Shown piece after piece: positions 1 through 5,557 of a stretch of 12,315 nucleotides of DNA. The position numbers and the translations under genes were made by a program. The stretch is from assembly GCA_947506075.1 (NCBI GenBank), contig CANNNN010000040.1, positions 1 to 12,315 on the forward strand, read 5' to 3'. How positions within the stretch are numbered: position 1 is the first letter of the stretch; the number at the start of each line of letters is the position of its first letter. Origin of the DNA: Methylococcaceae bacterium (GTDB lineage Bacteria; Pseudomonadota; Gammaproteobacteria; Methylococcales; Methylomonadaceae). The notes below the pieces were generated by a model, which saw only the letters and a list, made by a program, of their open reading frames with translations, ran no database searches and was not told where the DNA came from.

Positions 1-8
1 ATCATTTT

Positions 9-111
9 CCACGAAAAAAACGGAAATTTTCAAAGGAATAGAGACCCGCAGTCGGTCACCCAAAGGGGTAATAGAAAAGCCGCTACAAAACTTAATTTTT
101 GGTTTTCGTGG
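9..111. repeat. 9-bp inverted repeat bounding about 103 bp
   Basis: CCACGAAAA at 9-17 is the exact reverse complement of TTTTCGTGG at 103-111, leaving 85 bp between the arms. The interior also holds a short hairpin-prone segment (ACCC/GGGT around 57-69). The arrangement could be the ends of a small dispersed intergenic repeat or of a structured RNA. A copy elsewhere in the genome would be needed to call it a repeat family. The arms themselves are certain; their meaning is not. Confidence 0.35.
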
Positions 112-170
112 TCTATAAATTCAAAATTGACAAAGTGACATAGAGCCAAGAATTGATTAAACCCTTAGAG

Positions 171-204
171 CGTGCCGCGCGCCTCAGTTTCCAAGGCGCA
201 CACG
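171..204 (-). terminator. Imperfect GC-rich hairpin after the ferredoxin operon
   Basis: On the minus strand, 12 nt after the stop of the last ferredoxin gene, CGTG-T-GCGCC pairs with GGCGC-GCGG-CACG across an 11-nt loop. This gives a 4-bp and a 5-bp stem separated by an asymmetric internal loop. Its position suits the end of the coaD-ferredoxin transcript. No run of T follows, so it is not a textbook intrinsic terminator; it could instead be a 3'-end stabilising hairpin or chance. Confidence 0.3.
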
Positions 205-215
205 TAACACCTTAC

Positions 216-461
216 TTAAGCTATCAATTTCAAATACTTCTGATATAAGCTTTCGTTGTCCTCAACATGCTTGGCGTCTTTGTCTATACAATCGACCGGA
301 CATACTTCTATACATTGCGGCAGATCATGATGCCCTACGCACTCGGTACACAAGTCAGGATTAATGACATAAATATCATCACCTTGAGAAATCGCGCCAT
401 TCGGGCATTCCGGCTCGCAAACATCACAATTGATACATTCGTCCTTAATAATAAGGGCCAT
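216..461 (-). CDS. 2[4Fe-4S] ferredoxin, YfhL/Allochromatium type (81 aa)
   Basis: Small cytoplasmic electron carrier binding two [4Fe-4S] clusters. The first motif is CxxCxxCxxxCP with Cys9, 12, 15 and 19. The second is C-x2-C-x8-C-x3-CP with Cys38, 41, 50 and 54. The eight-residue loop between Cys41 and Cys50 and the short acidic/basic tail are hallmarks of the Allochromatium vinosum/YfhL branch, whose clusters have very low potentials. A ninth cysteine, Cys58, follows the second motif as in that family. Length fits the family. The start is well supported by TAGGAGAG just upstream of the ATG. It is the last gene of the minus-strand cluster, 42 nt after a second, diverged ferredoxin gene. 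Its redox partners cannot be told from the sequence. Confidence 0.95.
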   Translation of the reverse strand: MALIIKDECINCDVCEPECPNGAISQGDDIYVINPDLCTECVGHHDLPQCIEVCPVDCIDKDAKHVEDNESLYQKYLKLIA

Positions 462-503
462 ACACTCTCCTACAGATTACCGCATTAATGAACAATAGCT
501 TGT

Positions 504-734
504 TCAACCAAATAAATTTAAACACTTTTTATACAAACTATCTTTAGGTTTATCGATAGCCTTGTTGGGACATACCTCTTCACATCGAGGCGTGCCATAA
601 CGCTCGCGGCATTCGCTACATAAATTGGCATCAATGATATAAGCATTCTCGGTCTGGCTAATAGCCTCATGCGGACACTCGGGCTCACAAACGCCACACC
701 GGGCACACTTACCTTCATCGATAACCAGCGTCAT
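504..734 (-). CDS. Second 2[4Fe-4S] ferredoxin, tandem paralogue (76 aa)
   Basis: A second ferredoxin of the same fold. The first motif uses Cys10, 13, 16 and 20. The second, C-x2-C-x8-C-x3-CP, uses Cys39, 42, 51 and 55, and it keeps the long loop of the Allochromatium type. Both proteins end in a similar SLYxK-x-L-x-L tail, which supports descent by tandem duplication. It differs from its neighbour in a more basic second loop (RERYGTPR instead of VGHHDLPQ), in lacking the cysteine after the second motif, and in carrying Cys71 near the C terminus. It begins 3 nt after the coaD stop. Only a close-set AAGG precedes the ATG, so translation may be coupled to coaD. A shifted redox potential or partner is plausible but unproven. 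Confidence 0.92.
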   Translation of the reverse strand: MTLVIDEGKCARCGVCEPECPHEAISQTENAYIIDANLCSECRERYGTPRCEEVCPNKAIDKPKDSLYKKCLNLFG

Positions 735-737
735 ACC

Positions 738-1223
738 TTATTCACCGTTGAATTTGTTAATCAAAGCCTGATGAACAAGGTCAGGGACAAAACACGACAC
801 ATCGCCGTTCAATTGGGCAATTTCCCGGATCATGCTCGAAGAAATAAACTCATATTGTTCGGCCGGGGTTAAAAACACCGTTTCCAGTTCCGGCGCCAGT
901 CGCCGGTTCATCCCTGCCAGCTGAAACTCATATTCAAAATCGGATACGGCGCGCAGGCCGCGCAAAATCACATTAGCGCCCTGCTGCCTGGCACACTCAA
1001 CCAACAAGTTGTCAAAACCGATCACCAGCACATTGGAAAAATCCGCAGTAACCGCTGTAGCCAAAGCCACCCGCTCTTCCAGCGAAAACAGCGGAGTTTT
1101 GTTCCGGTTAACCGCCACGGCCACTATCACCCGGTGATAAAGCCTAGAAGCCCTGGCAATCAAATCTATATGCCCATTGGTAATCGGATCAAAAGTGCCA
1201 GGATAGATTGCAGAGATTTGCAT
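738..1223 (-). CDS. coaD: Phosphopantetheine adenylyltransferase
   Basis: Catalyses the penultimate step of coenzyme A synthesis: ATP plus 4'-phosphopantetheine gives dephospho-CoA and pyrophosphate, in the cytoplasm. The 161-residue product has the usual family length. Its N terminus carries the nucleotidyltransferase motif YPGTFDPITNGH (residues 7-18), whose TxGH histidine binds ATP phosphates. Near residues 127-133 lies the second ATP signature, ISSSMIR. LRGLRAVSDFEYE in the middle is also typical of CoaD. Start: ATG at 1223 gives the standard MxxxAIYPGTFDP opening, although no clear Shine-Dalgarno sequence precedes it. It follows rsmD after 69 nt and precedes the ferredoxin pair by 3 nt. 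Linkage of coaD with rsmD and a ferredoxin recurs in gammaproteobacteria. Confidence 0.97.
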   Translation of the reverse strand: MQISAIYPGTFDPITNGHIDLIARASRLYHRVIVAVAVNRNKTPLFSLEERVALATAVTADFSNVLVIGFDNLLVECARQQGANVILRGLRAVSDFEYEFQLAGMNRRLAPELETVFLTPAEQYEFISSSMIREIAQLNGDVSCFVPDLVHQALINKFNGE

Positions 1224-1251
1224 AGTGAGTAATTTTCAAAAAATCGGGAAT

Positions 1252-1257
1252 TTTATA
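1252..1257 (-). promoter_or_regulatory. Possible -10 element upstream of coaD
   Basis: The 69-nt gap between rsmD and coaD is AT-rich. On the minus strand it has TATAAA at 1257-1252, about 30 nt before the coaD ATG, but no good -35 hexamer at 16-18 nt. The gap also holds a 7-bp inverted repeat, TTTAAAT at 1271-1277 and ATTTAAA at 1282-1288, with a 4-nt loop. An internal promoter or processing site is possible; simple read-through from rsmD is equally so. Confidence 0.2.
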
Positions 1258-1292
1258 CTAAGTCACTGGTTTTAAATAGTCATTTAAATGCA

Positions 1293-1859
1293 TTAAGTCC
1301 GCCCAAACAAATGGTAGCCGACTTCACCGGCAGTTTTACTTTTTAACTGCTGCCAGTTTTCAGGCATAGCCGTCCCGAAATCAAAAATACGCTCCGTTTC
1401 AACATAAATCTTGGCATGCTTCGCCAGCCAGCCGTTTTTTTCCAGGAGCACACAGGTTTGCACAACCAGATCTAAGCCGAATGGCGGATCGAGAAACACC
1501 ACATCAAACAGCTGCGCATCGCCCTCCAAATAGCGCAATACGTCGCTTTGCACTGTTTTTATCGGCGCGGCAGACAGCACTTTTGCATTGTCTTGTAAAC
1601 TTCGACAGGCCTGGCTATTATTTTCCACCTGGACGACAGCCTTTGCGCCACGGGAAGCAGCCTCAAAACCCAACGCGCCGCTGCCGGCATACAAATCCAG
1701 ACATTGTTTGCCGAAAATCTCATATTGCAGCCAGTTGAATACTGTTTCCCTGACTCTTGCCGGCGTCGGCCTTAAGCCCGGCGCATCGATAAAGCTTACC
1801 TGCCGACTGCGCCAGTCTCCGCCGATGATTCTGAGCTTATTTTTCACTCTTCTTGTCAC
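1293..1859 (-). CDS. rsmD: 16S rRNA (guanine(966)-N(2))-methyltransferase
   Basis: SAM-dependent enzyme that methylates N2 of G966 in 16S rRNA during small-subunit assembly. The 188-residue protein opens with the RsmD signature RIIGGDWRSR (residues 10-19) and GLRPTPARVRETVFNWL (28-44). It then has the SAM-binding motif LDLYAGSGALGFEA (54-67) and the catalytic DPPF (124-127). The closing GEVGYHLFGR matches the family C terminus. The start codon is GTG at 1859, preceded by TAGGCGGGA. A second in-frame GTG at 1847 would shorten the N terminus by four residues and is preceded by AAGAAGA, so either could be used. The gene overlaps the end of the upstream M16 gene by 23 nt (11 nt with the later start), which suggests translational coupling. 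Confidence 0.96.
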   Translation of the reverse strand: MTRRVKNKLRIIGGDWRSRQVSFIDAPGLRPTPARVRETVFNWLQYEIFGKQCLDLYAGSGALGFEAASRGAKAVVQVENNSQACRSLQDNAKVLSAAPIKTVQSDVLRYLEGDAQLFDVVFLDPPFGLDLVVQTCVLLEKNGWLAKHAKIYVETERIFDFGTAMPENWQQLKSKTAGEVGYHLFGRT

Positions 1860-3156
1860 TCCCGCCTACGGTGATCGTTTGCATCAATTGCGGATCAATC
1901 CGCCGCTTGAAAGCCTCTTTTACCGACGCTACCGTTACTTGCTCGACGTTTTTCTGGAACGTTTCCAGATAATCCAGCGGCATTTCATAAAAACCTATCA
2001 TAGCCACGTAACTGGATAGCTCTTTATTGGTATCAAAACGCATCGCAAAACCGCCTGTGATGTTTTTCTTGGCCGCAATCAGTTCGGCTTCTGTCGGCCC
2101 TTGCGCAATAAAATCGGCCAAGGTAAGAGTCAGCACTTCCAGCGCCTTCCCGGTTTGATCGTTGCGGGTTTGCAAACTTAAGGTAAACGGCCCTTTTCTG
2201 AACATCGCGGCAAAAGAACTGCTTGCGCTATAGGCCAAGCCGCGTTTTTCCCTGACTTCCTCAAACAACTTGGACACCAGTCCGCCTCCGCCAAGAATAT
2301 GGTTACCGACATACAGGTTAAAATAATCGACATCTTTACGATAAGTGCCAGGCATACCGACCAGTACATGAGTTTGCGAGGACGGGAAATCAATATGCTG
2401 CATGCCCGCTTTCACCGGCATGACCACGTCCGGCAACAGTTCAGGCTTTTGGCCGACCGGCAAACCGGAAACCAAGTCTAAAGCGGTTTGTTCGGCCTGT
2501 TGCCTGGGCAAATCACCGACGATAACCACGATTGCATTGGCCGCCACATAATATTTCTGATAAAAACTGCGCAGATCAGAGGTTGTCAAACCGGACACCG
2601 TGGCTATCAAGCCTGAACTCGGATGCCCGTAAGGATGATCGCCGTACAAAGCCTTATAATAAGCAATGCCTGCCAATGCGGCCGGTGATTCTTCCTGTTG
2701 TTTTAAGCCGGCCAAGGTCCGATTCTTTTCCCGCTGGAAATCGGCTTCATTAAAACTGGGACTGGCCAAGATGACTCGCATCGTCTCCAGAGCCTTATCG
2801 AGCAAGGGTTTATCCGTTAAGCTGCGCAACGAAACGGATGCCATATCGATGGAAATACTGCTGCCAAACTGAGCACCGACACTTTCAAAGCGCTGGGCAA
2901 TCTGGTCGGCATTCCACTGTCCTGCCCCAGTATCCAGCATTCCCGACGTCAATGCAGACAGGCCGAACTGGCTGCCATCGCGCGCACTGCCGGCATCGAA
3001 AGCCACCTGGACATCCACCATCGGCAAACCTTCGGTATGCACATAATAAACCCGGCTACCCTGCGGCGTTTGCCAATGTTCAATTTTTGCAGCGGCCTGC
3101 GCCAGATTGCAAAAAGCTGCAAGCCAGGCTAGCAACATAAAATTTAAAATACGCAT
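1837..3156 (-). CDS. M16 family peptidase-like partner subunit without HxxEH
   Basis: Secreted or periplasmic M16B (pitrilysin/mitochondrial processing peptidase-like) protein of 439 residues. The N terminus is a signal peptide with probable cleavage after AQA at residue 21. The N-terminal M16 domain is intact, but where active members have HxxEH this one reads GLSALTSGML (about 65-74), so it cannot bind the catalytic zinc there. The C-terminal M16 domain carries the substrate-binding arginine/tyrosine signature REKRGLAYS (302-310). In two-subunit M16B peptidases one chain supplies the zinc site and the other the R/Y pair; this chain fits the second role. Its ATG shares one base with the TAA of the upstream catalytic gene (TAATG) and has AGGAG 7 nt upstream. 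The substrate is unknown. Confidence 0.93.
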   Translation of the reverse strand: MRILNFMLLAWLAAFCNLAQAAAKIEHWQTPQGSRVYYVHTEGLPMVDVQVAFDAGSARDGSQFGLSALTSGMLDTGAGQWNADQIAQRFESVGAQFGSSISIDMASVSLRSLTDKPLLDKALETMRVILASPSFNEADFQREKNRTLAGLKQQEESPAALAGIAYYKALYGDHPYGHPSSGLIATVSGLTTSDLRSFYQKYYVAANAIVVIVGDLPRQQAEQTALDLVSGLPVGQKPELLPDVVMPVKAGMQHIDFPSSQTHVLVGMPGTYRKDVDYFNLYVGNHILGGGGLVSKLFEEVREKRGLAYSASSSFAAMFRKGPFTLSLQTRNDQTGKALEVLTLTLADFIAQGPTEAELIAAKKNITGGFAMRFDTNKELSSYVAMIGFYEMPLDYLETFQKNVEQVTVASVKEAFKRRIDPQLMQTITVGGSDKKSEK

Positions 3157-4520
3157 TATCTAACTCCTAATTCAGGCTTGGTCTCGCTAATCTTACCCGT
3201 GATAGGCAAGGGTTCCAGATAGGCGACACTTAATTTATCTTCGATTAAATACTTGCGCGCCACTTCCCGCACCTGTTCTGCAGTGACCTGATTGACCTTA
3301 GCGACATATTCATCGACCACTTTCCAGCTTAAGCCGACTGTTTCCAACATGCCCAACTGCAGGGCCTGATAAAAATTGGAATCCCGTTCATAAACGGCCT
3401 TGGCTAGTACCTGCGCCTTAATGCGTTGCAATTCATCGTCATCAACCAGCTTGATCTGCAGCTTGGCAATCTCATCCTTTAAGGCCGACTCCAGATTCCA
3501 GACCGTTTTGCCTTCCGCAGGCGTTGCTTCCAGCGTAAACAATTCCGGCAATCTTGAGGTCAAGCTATAACTTGCGCCTACAGAAACGGCGATTTGCTTG
3601 CCGCGCACCAAGCCCGACTCCAATCTGGCGCTGCTGCCCCCGTCCAGCACACCGGCCAGGACTTCCAGCGCATAGGCTTCCCACTCATGTTGCGCCGTTT
3701 TCAATACCGGCACCTTATAGCCCATGATCAGGTACGGGAGTTTTGCCGGCAATTTAATCGTCATTTTCCTGACCCCCAGCTGTTCGACTTCAGCCTGCGG
3801 CTTTAATGCATTAACTTCGCTGGGCTTTAGCGGACCGAAGTATTTTTCCGCCAGCGCAAAAACCGCTTTGGAGTCCACGTCACCGACTACGACCAGCGTC
3901 GCATTATTCGGCGCATACCAGCGTTGATACCAGGCCTGAAGATCTTCAACCTTATAGTTTTCAATATCAGACGGCCAGCCGATCACCGGATTTTTATAGG
4001 GACTATTGGTATAAGCCAGCGCATTAAAGTGTTCCTGCATTTTAGCCTGCGGATTATCGTCGGTACGCATCCTGCGCTCTTCGGTCACGACCTGCAGCTC
4101 TTTTTTCAGTTCATCGGGTAACAGATGCAGATGGCGCATTCTATCGGCTTCCAGTTCAAAACTAACCGCCAGCCTGGACGCTTCCATGGTTTGGAAATAG
4201 GCTGTGTAATCGGTGCCGGTAAAGGCATTTTCCTCGCCGCCATTTTCGGCGACGATGCGGGAAAATTCGCCGGCAGCATGTTTGTCTGTACCTTTAAACA
4301 TCATGTGTTCGAGCATATGGGAAACACCGGTAATGCCGCCCGGCTCATAGCTGGAGCCCACCTTGTACCAGACTTGAGACACCGCAACCGGAGACCGGTG
4401 ATCCTCCTTGACCAGAACCTTTAAACCGTTGCCCAGTCTATGCTCAGACACTTTAGTCGCGGCGCTGCTGGCAAAAACCGGTAGCCACAATAATGCGGCG
4501 CATAACAATCGTTTATTCAT
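3156..4520 (-). CDS. M16 family zinc peptidase, catalytic subunit
   Basis: Zinc metallopeptidase of the M16B group, exported to the periplasm. From ATG 4520 the product is 454 residues. It opens with a signal peptide (MNKRLLCAALLWLPVFASSA) and probable cleavage near residue 20. The inverted zinc motif HMLEH lies at 68-72, followed by ENAFTGTDYTAY (97-108) and the distal glutamate region VVTEERR (144-150) that completes the metal site. The C-terminal half lacks a clear REKRGLxY motif, which is present in the next gene, so the two probably form one heterodimeric enzyme. The reading frame is open 159 nt further upstream, but that stretch is not protein-like and would bury the signal peptide. ATG 4520 has GAGGGAG just before it. 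It leads the minus-strand cluster. Confidence 0.94.
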   Translation of the reverse strand: MNKRLLCAALLWLPVFASSAATKVSEHRLGNGLKVLVKEDHRSPVAVSQVWYKVGSSYEPGGITGVSHMLEHMMFKGTDKHAAGEFSRIVAENGGEENAFTGTDYTAYFQTMEASRLAVSFELEADRMRHLHLLPDELKKELQVVTEERRMRTDDNPQAKMQEHFNALAYTNSPYKNPVIGWPSDIENYKVEDLQAWYQRWYAPNNATLVVVGDVDSKAVFALAEKYFGPLKPSEVNALKPQAEVEQLGVRKMTIKLPAKLPYLIMGYKVPVLKTAQHEWEAYALEVLAGVLDGGSSARLESGLVRGKQIAVSVGASYSLTSRLPELFTLEATPAEGKTVWNLESALKDEIAKLQIKLVDDDELQRIKAQVLAKAVYERDSNFYQALQLGMLETVGLSWKVVDEYVAKVNQVTAEQVREVARKYLIEDKLSVAYLEPLPITGKISETKPELGVR

Positions 4521-4562
4521 AACTCCCTCATAGGTAAATTTAAAACGTCGAAACAATTTTGC

Positions 4563-4578
4563 AATGAGTTCACTCATT
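4563..4578. promoter_or_regulatory. Dyad AATGAGT-TC-ACTCATT in the leader of the M16 cluster
   Basis: Perfect 7-bp arms around a 2-bp centre, 43 bp upstream of the M16 ATG. A second small inverted repeat, GCTG-CGCA-CAGC, follows at 4580-4591. Both lie in the divergent intergenic region, close to a candidate promoter on the minus strand. The geometry resembles an operator for a dimeric regulator, but I do not recognise it as the box of a named regulator. With arms this short, chance cannot be excluded. Confidence 0.3.
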
Positions 4579-4604
4579 CGCTGCGCACAGCATTCTACTG
4601 CGGC

Positions 4605-4613
4605 ATCGTAGCA
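4605..4613 (-). promoter_or_regulatory. Candidate extended -10 promoter for the M16-rsmD-coaD cluster
   Basis: Reading the minus strand, TGCTACGAT is a TGn-extended -10 element. It would start transcription near 4598, giving a leader of about 78 nt before ATG 4520 that contains the 4563-4578 dyad. No convincing -35 hexamer lies 16-18 nt upstream. A second candidate is TATAAA at 4694-4689 with TTGTTG 16 nt upstream, starting near 4680. Both are weak by eye. The rest of 4521-4785 shows no gene. Confidence 0.25.
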
Positions 4614-4785
4614 CACTTGCCAAACGCAAGACTCAATGTGGCCGATATAACAACTTAGACGAGGCCTGCAAAGCAGCATGGTGGTTTATTTATAGCTCCC
4701 TACCTTATTGCAACAAATCCTGCCTAATACCGCGCAGATGATGTCATACTTCACGCTGTTTATACTTTAAATATTGTTGTTTTTG

Positions 4786-5481
4786 ATGGCCAATTTTAAT
4801 ACCCACTTATCTATTGCTACAGCGGCAAGCACAGGAGCCGCGCTGGTTGCCGTCAAGGTTCATTTGATTCATGGCGCCGATCTGCCCTGGCTTATTTTCC
4901 TGGGCAGCTTAGGCGGACTATTGCCTGATATTGATGCGAGCAACTCAAGACCGGTCAAACTGCTGTTTTTCGTGTTGGCTTTGCTGGGTGTTGCGGCGGT
5001 GCTACATGAATTTAAAAACAGCCTCGAACCCTACCCGTTATTGCTGGCTGCAGTAGGCACTTATTTGCTTATTCGTCATGGGCTATTTGCTTTGTTTAAC
5101 AAACTTACCGAACATCGCGGCGTATTTCATTCGCTATTGGCAGCGCTGTTTTTTGGTTTATTAATGACCTGTATCAGTTATCGATTTCTACACTGGGATA
5201 CTTTACATGCATGGCTAAATGGGCTATTCATGGCACTGGGTTTTATTGTTCATTTATTGCTGGATGAGCTTTATAGCGTTGATTTATCGAATACACGAAT
5301 GAAAAAATCGTTTGGTACCGCATTTAAATTTTTTAGCTACCGCAATATACCGGCCTCAGCCTTACTGACGATTTGTACCCTGATGTTGTACTGGGTATCG
5401 CCATCACCGCTGCCATTGGTTAAAGTATGGAAAGCTGCACAATGGAATATCTATTTAACTGAGGTCAAGCTTTTGAAATGA
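4786..5481 (+). CDS. YdjM-like membrane-bound metal-dependent hydrolase
   Basis: Inner-membrane protein of the YdjM/LexA-regulated hydrolase family (the DUF457-related metal-dependent hydrolases), 231 residues. Conserved polar residues sit at membrane edges: MANFNTH with His7, GGLLPDID (43-50) with Asp48 and Asp50, EHRGVFHS (109-116) with two histidines, and HLLLDE (156-161). These are the expected metal ligands. Four to five hydrophobic segments alternate with them. The true substrate of the family is not known. I chose ATG 4786 because it yields the family N terminus; a TTG 12 nt upstream in frame is unlikely. No clear Shine-Dalgarno sequence is visible. No LexA-type CTGT-N8-ACAG box was seen upstream. 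It is divergent from the M16 cluster and 76 nt ahead of acs. Confidence 0.85.
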   Translation: MANFNTHLSIATAASTGAALVAVKVHLIHGADLPWLIFLGSLGGLLPDIDASNSRPVKLLFFVLALLGVAAVLHEFKNSLEPYPLLLAAVGTYLLIRHGLFALFNKLTEHRGVFHSLLAALFFGLLMTCISYRFLHWDTLHAWLNGLFMALGFIVHLLLDELYSVDLSNTRMKKSFGTAFKFFSYRNIPASALLTICTLMLYWVSPSPLPLVKVWKAAQWNIYLTEVKLLK

Positions 5482-5557
5482 ATCAGCTAGCCCAATCACT
5501 CCGTTCTGCATTCAAAATTAACCACCATCAGATGAACCACATACCAAGGATTAAGCC

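Larger units (their letters stand above)
1..215. other. Left-edge region without a supportable gene
   Basis: I see no gene here that I can defend. Two plus-strand frames are open from the window edge, one to a TGA at 136-138 and one to a TAA at 116-118. Neither contains a recognisable domain, and two overlapping open frames argue that this is AT-rich intergenic DNA rather than the end of a coding region. The stretch includes the inverted repeat at 9-111 and the hairpin at 171-204, listed separately. It lies downstream of the minus-strand ferredoxin gene, so it may hold the 3' end of that transcript. Confidence 0.5.

Noticed and set aside
1..138. Possible 3' end of a protein gene entering from the left
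   Set aside because: Two overlapping plus-strand frames are open, neither with a known domain; the region looks like AT-rich repeat or intergenic DNA.
1588..2019. Plus-strand open frame of 143 codons
   Set aside because: It lies antisense across rsmD and the M16 partner gene, both unmistakable families, and shows no domain of its own.
4521..4679. N-terminal extension of the catalytic M16 peptidase by 53 residues
   Set aside because: The added stretch is cysteine-rich and not protein-like, would bury a clear signal peptide starting at ATG 4520, and overlaps promoter-like sequence. ATG 4520 has its own ribosome site.
4774..4785. TTG start giving four extra residues on the YdjM-like protein
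   Set aside because: ATG 4786 gives the characteristic family N terminus MANFNTH; the TTG has no better ribosome site.
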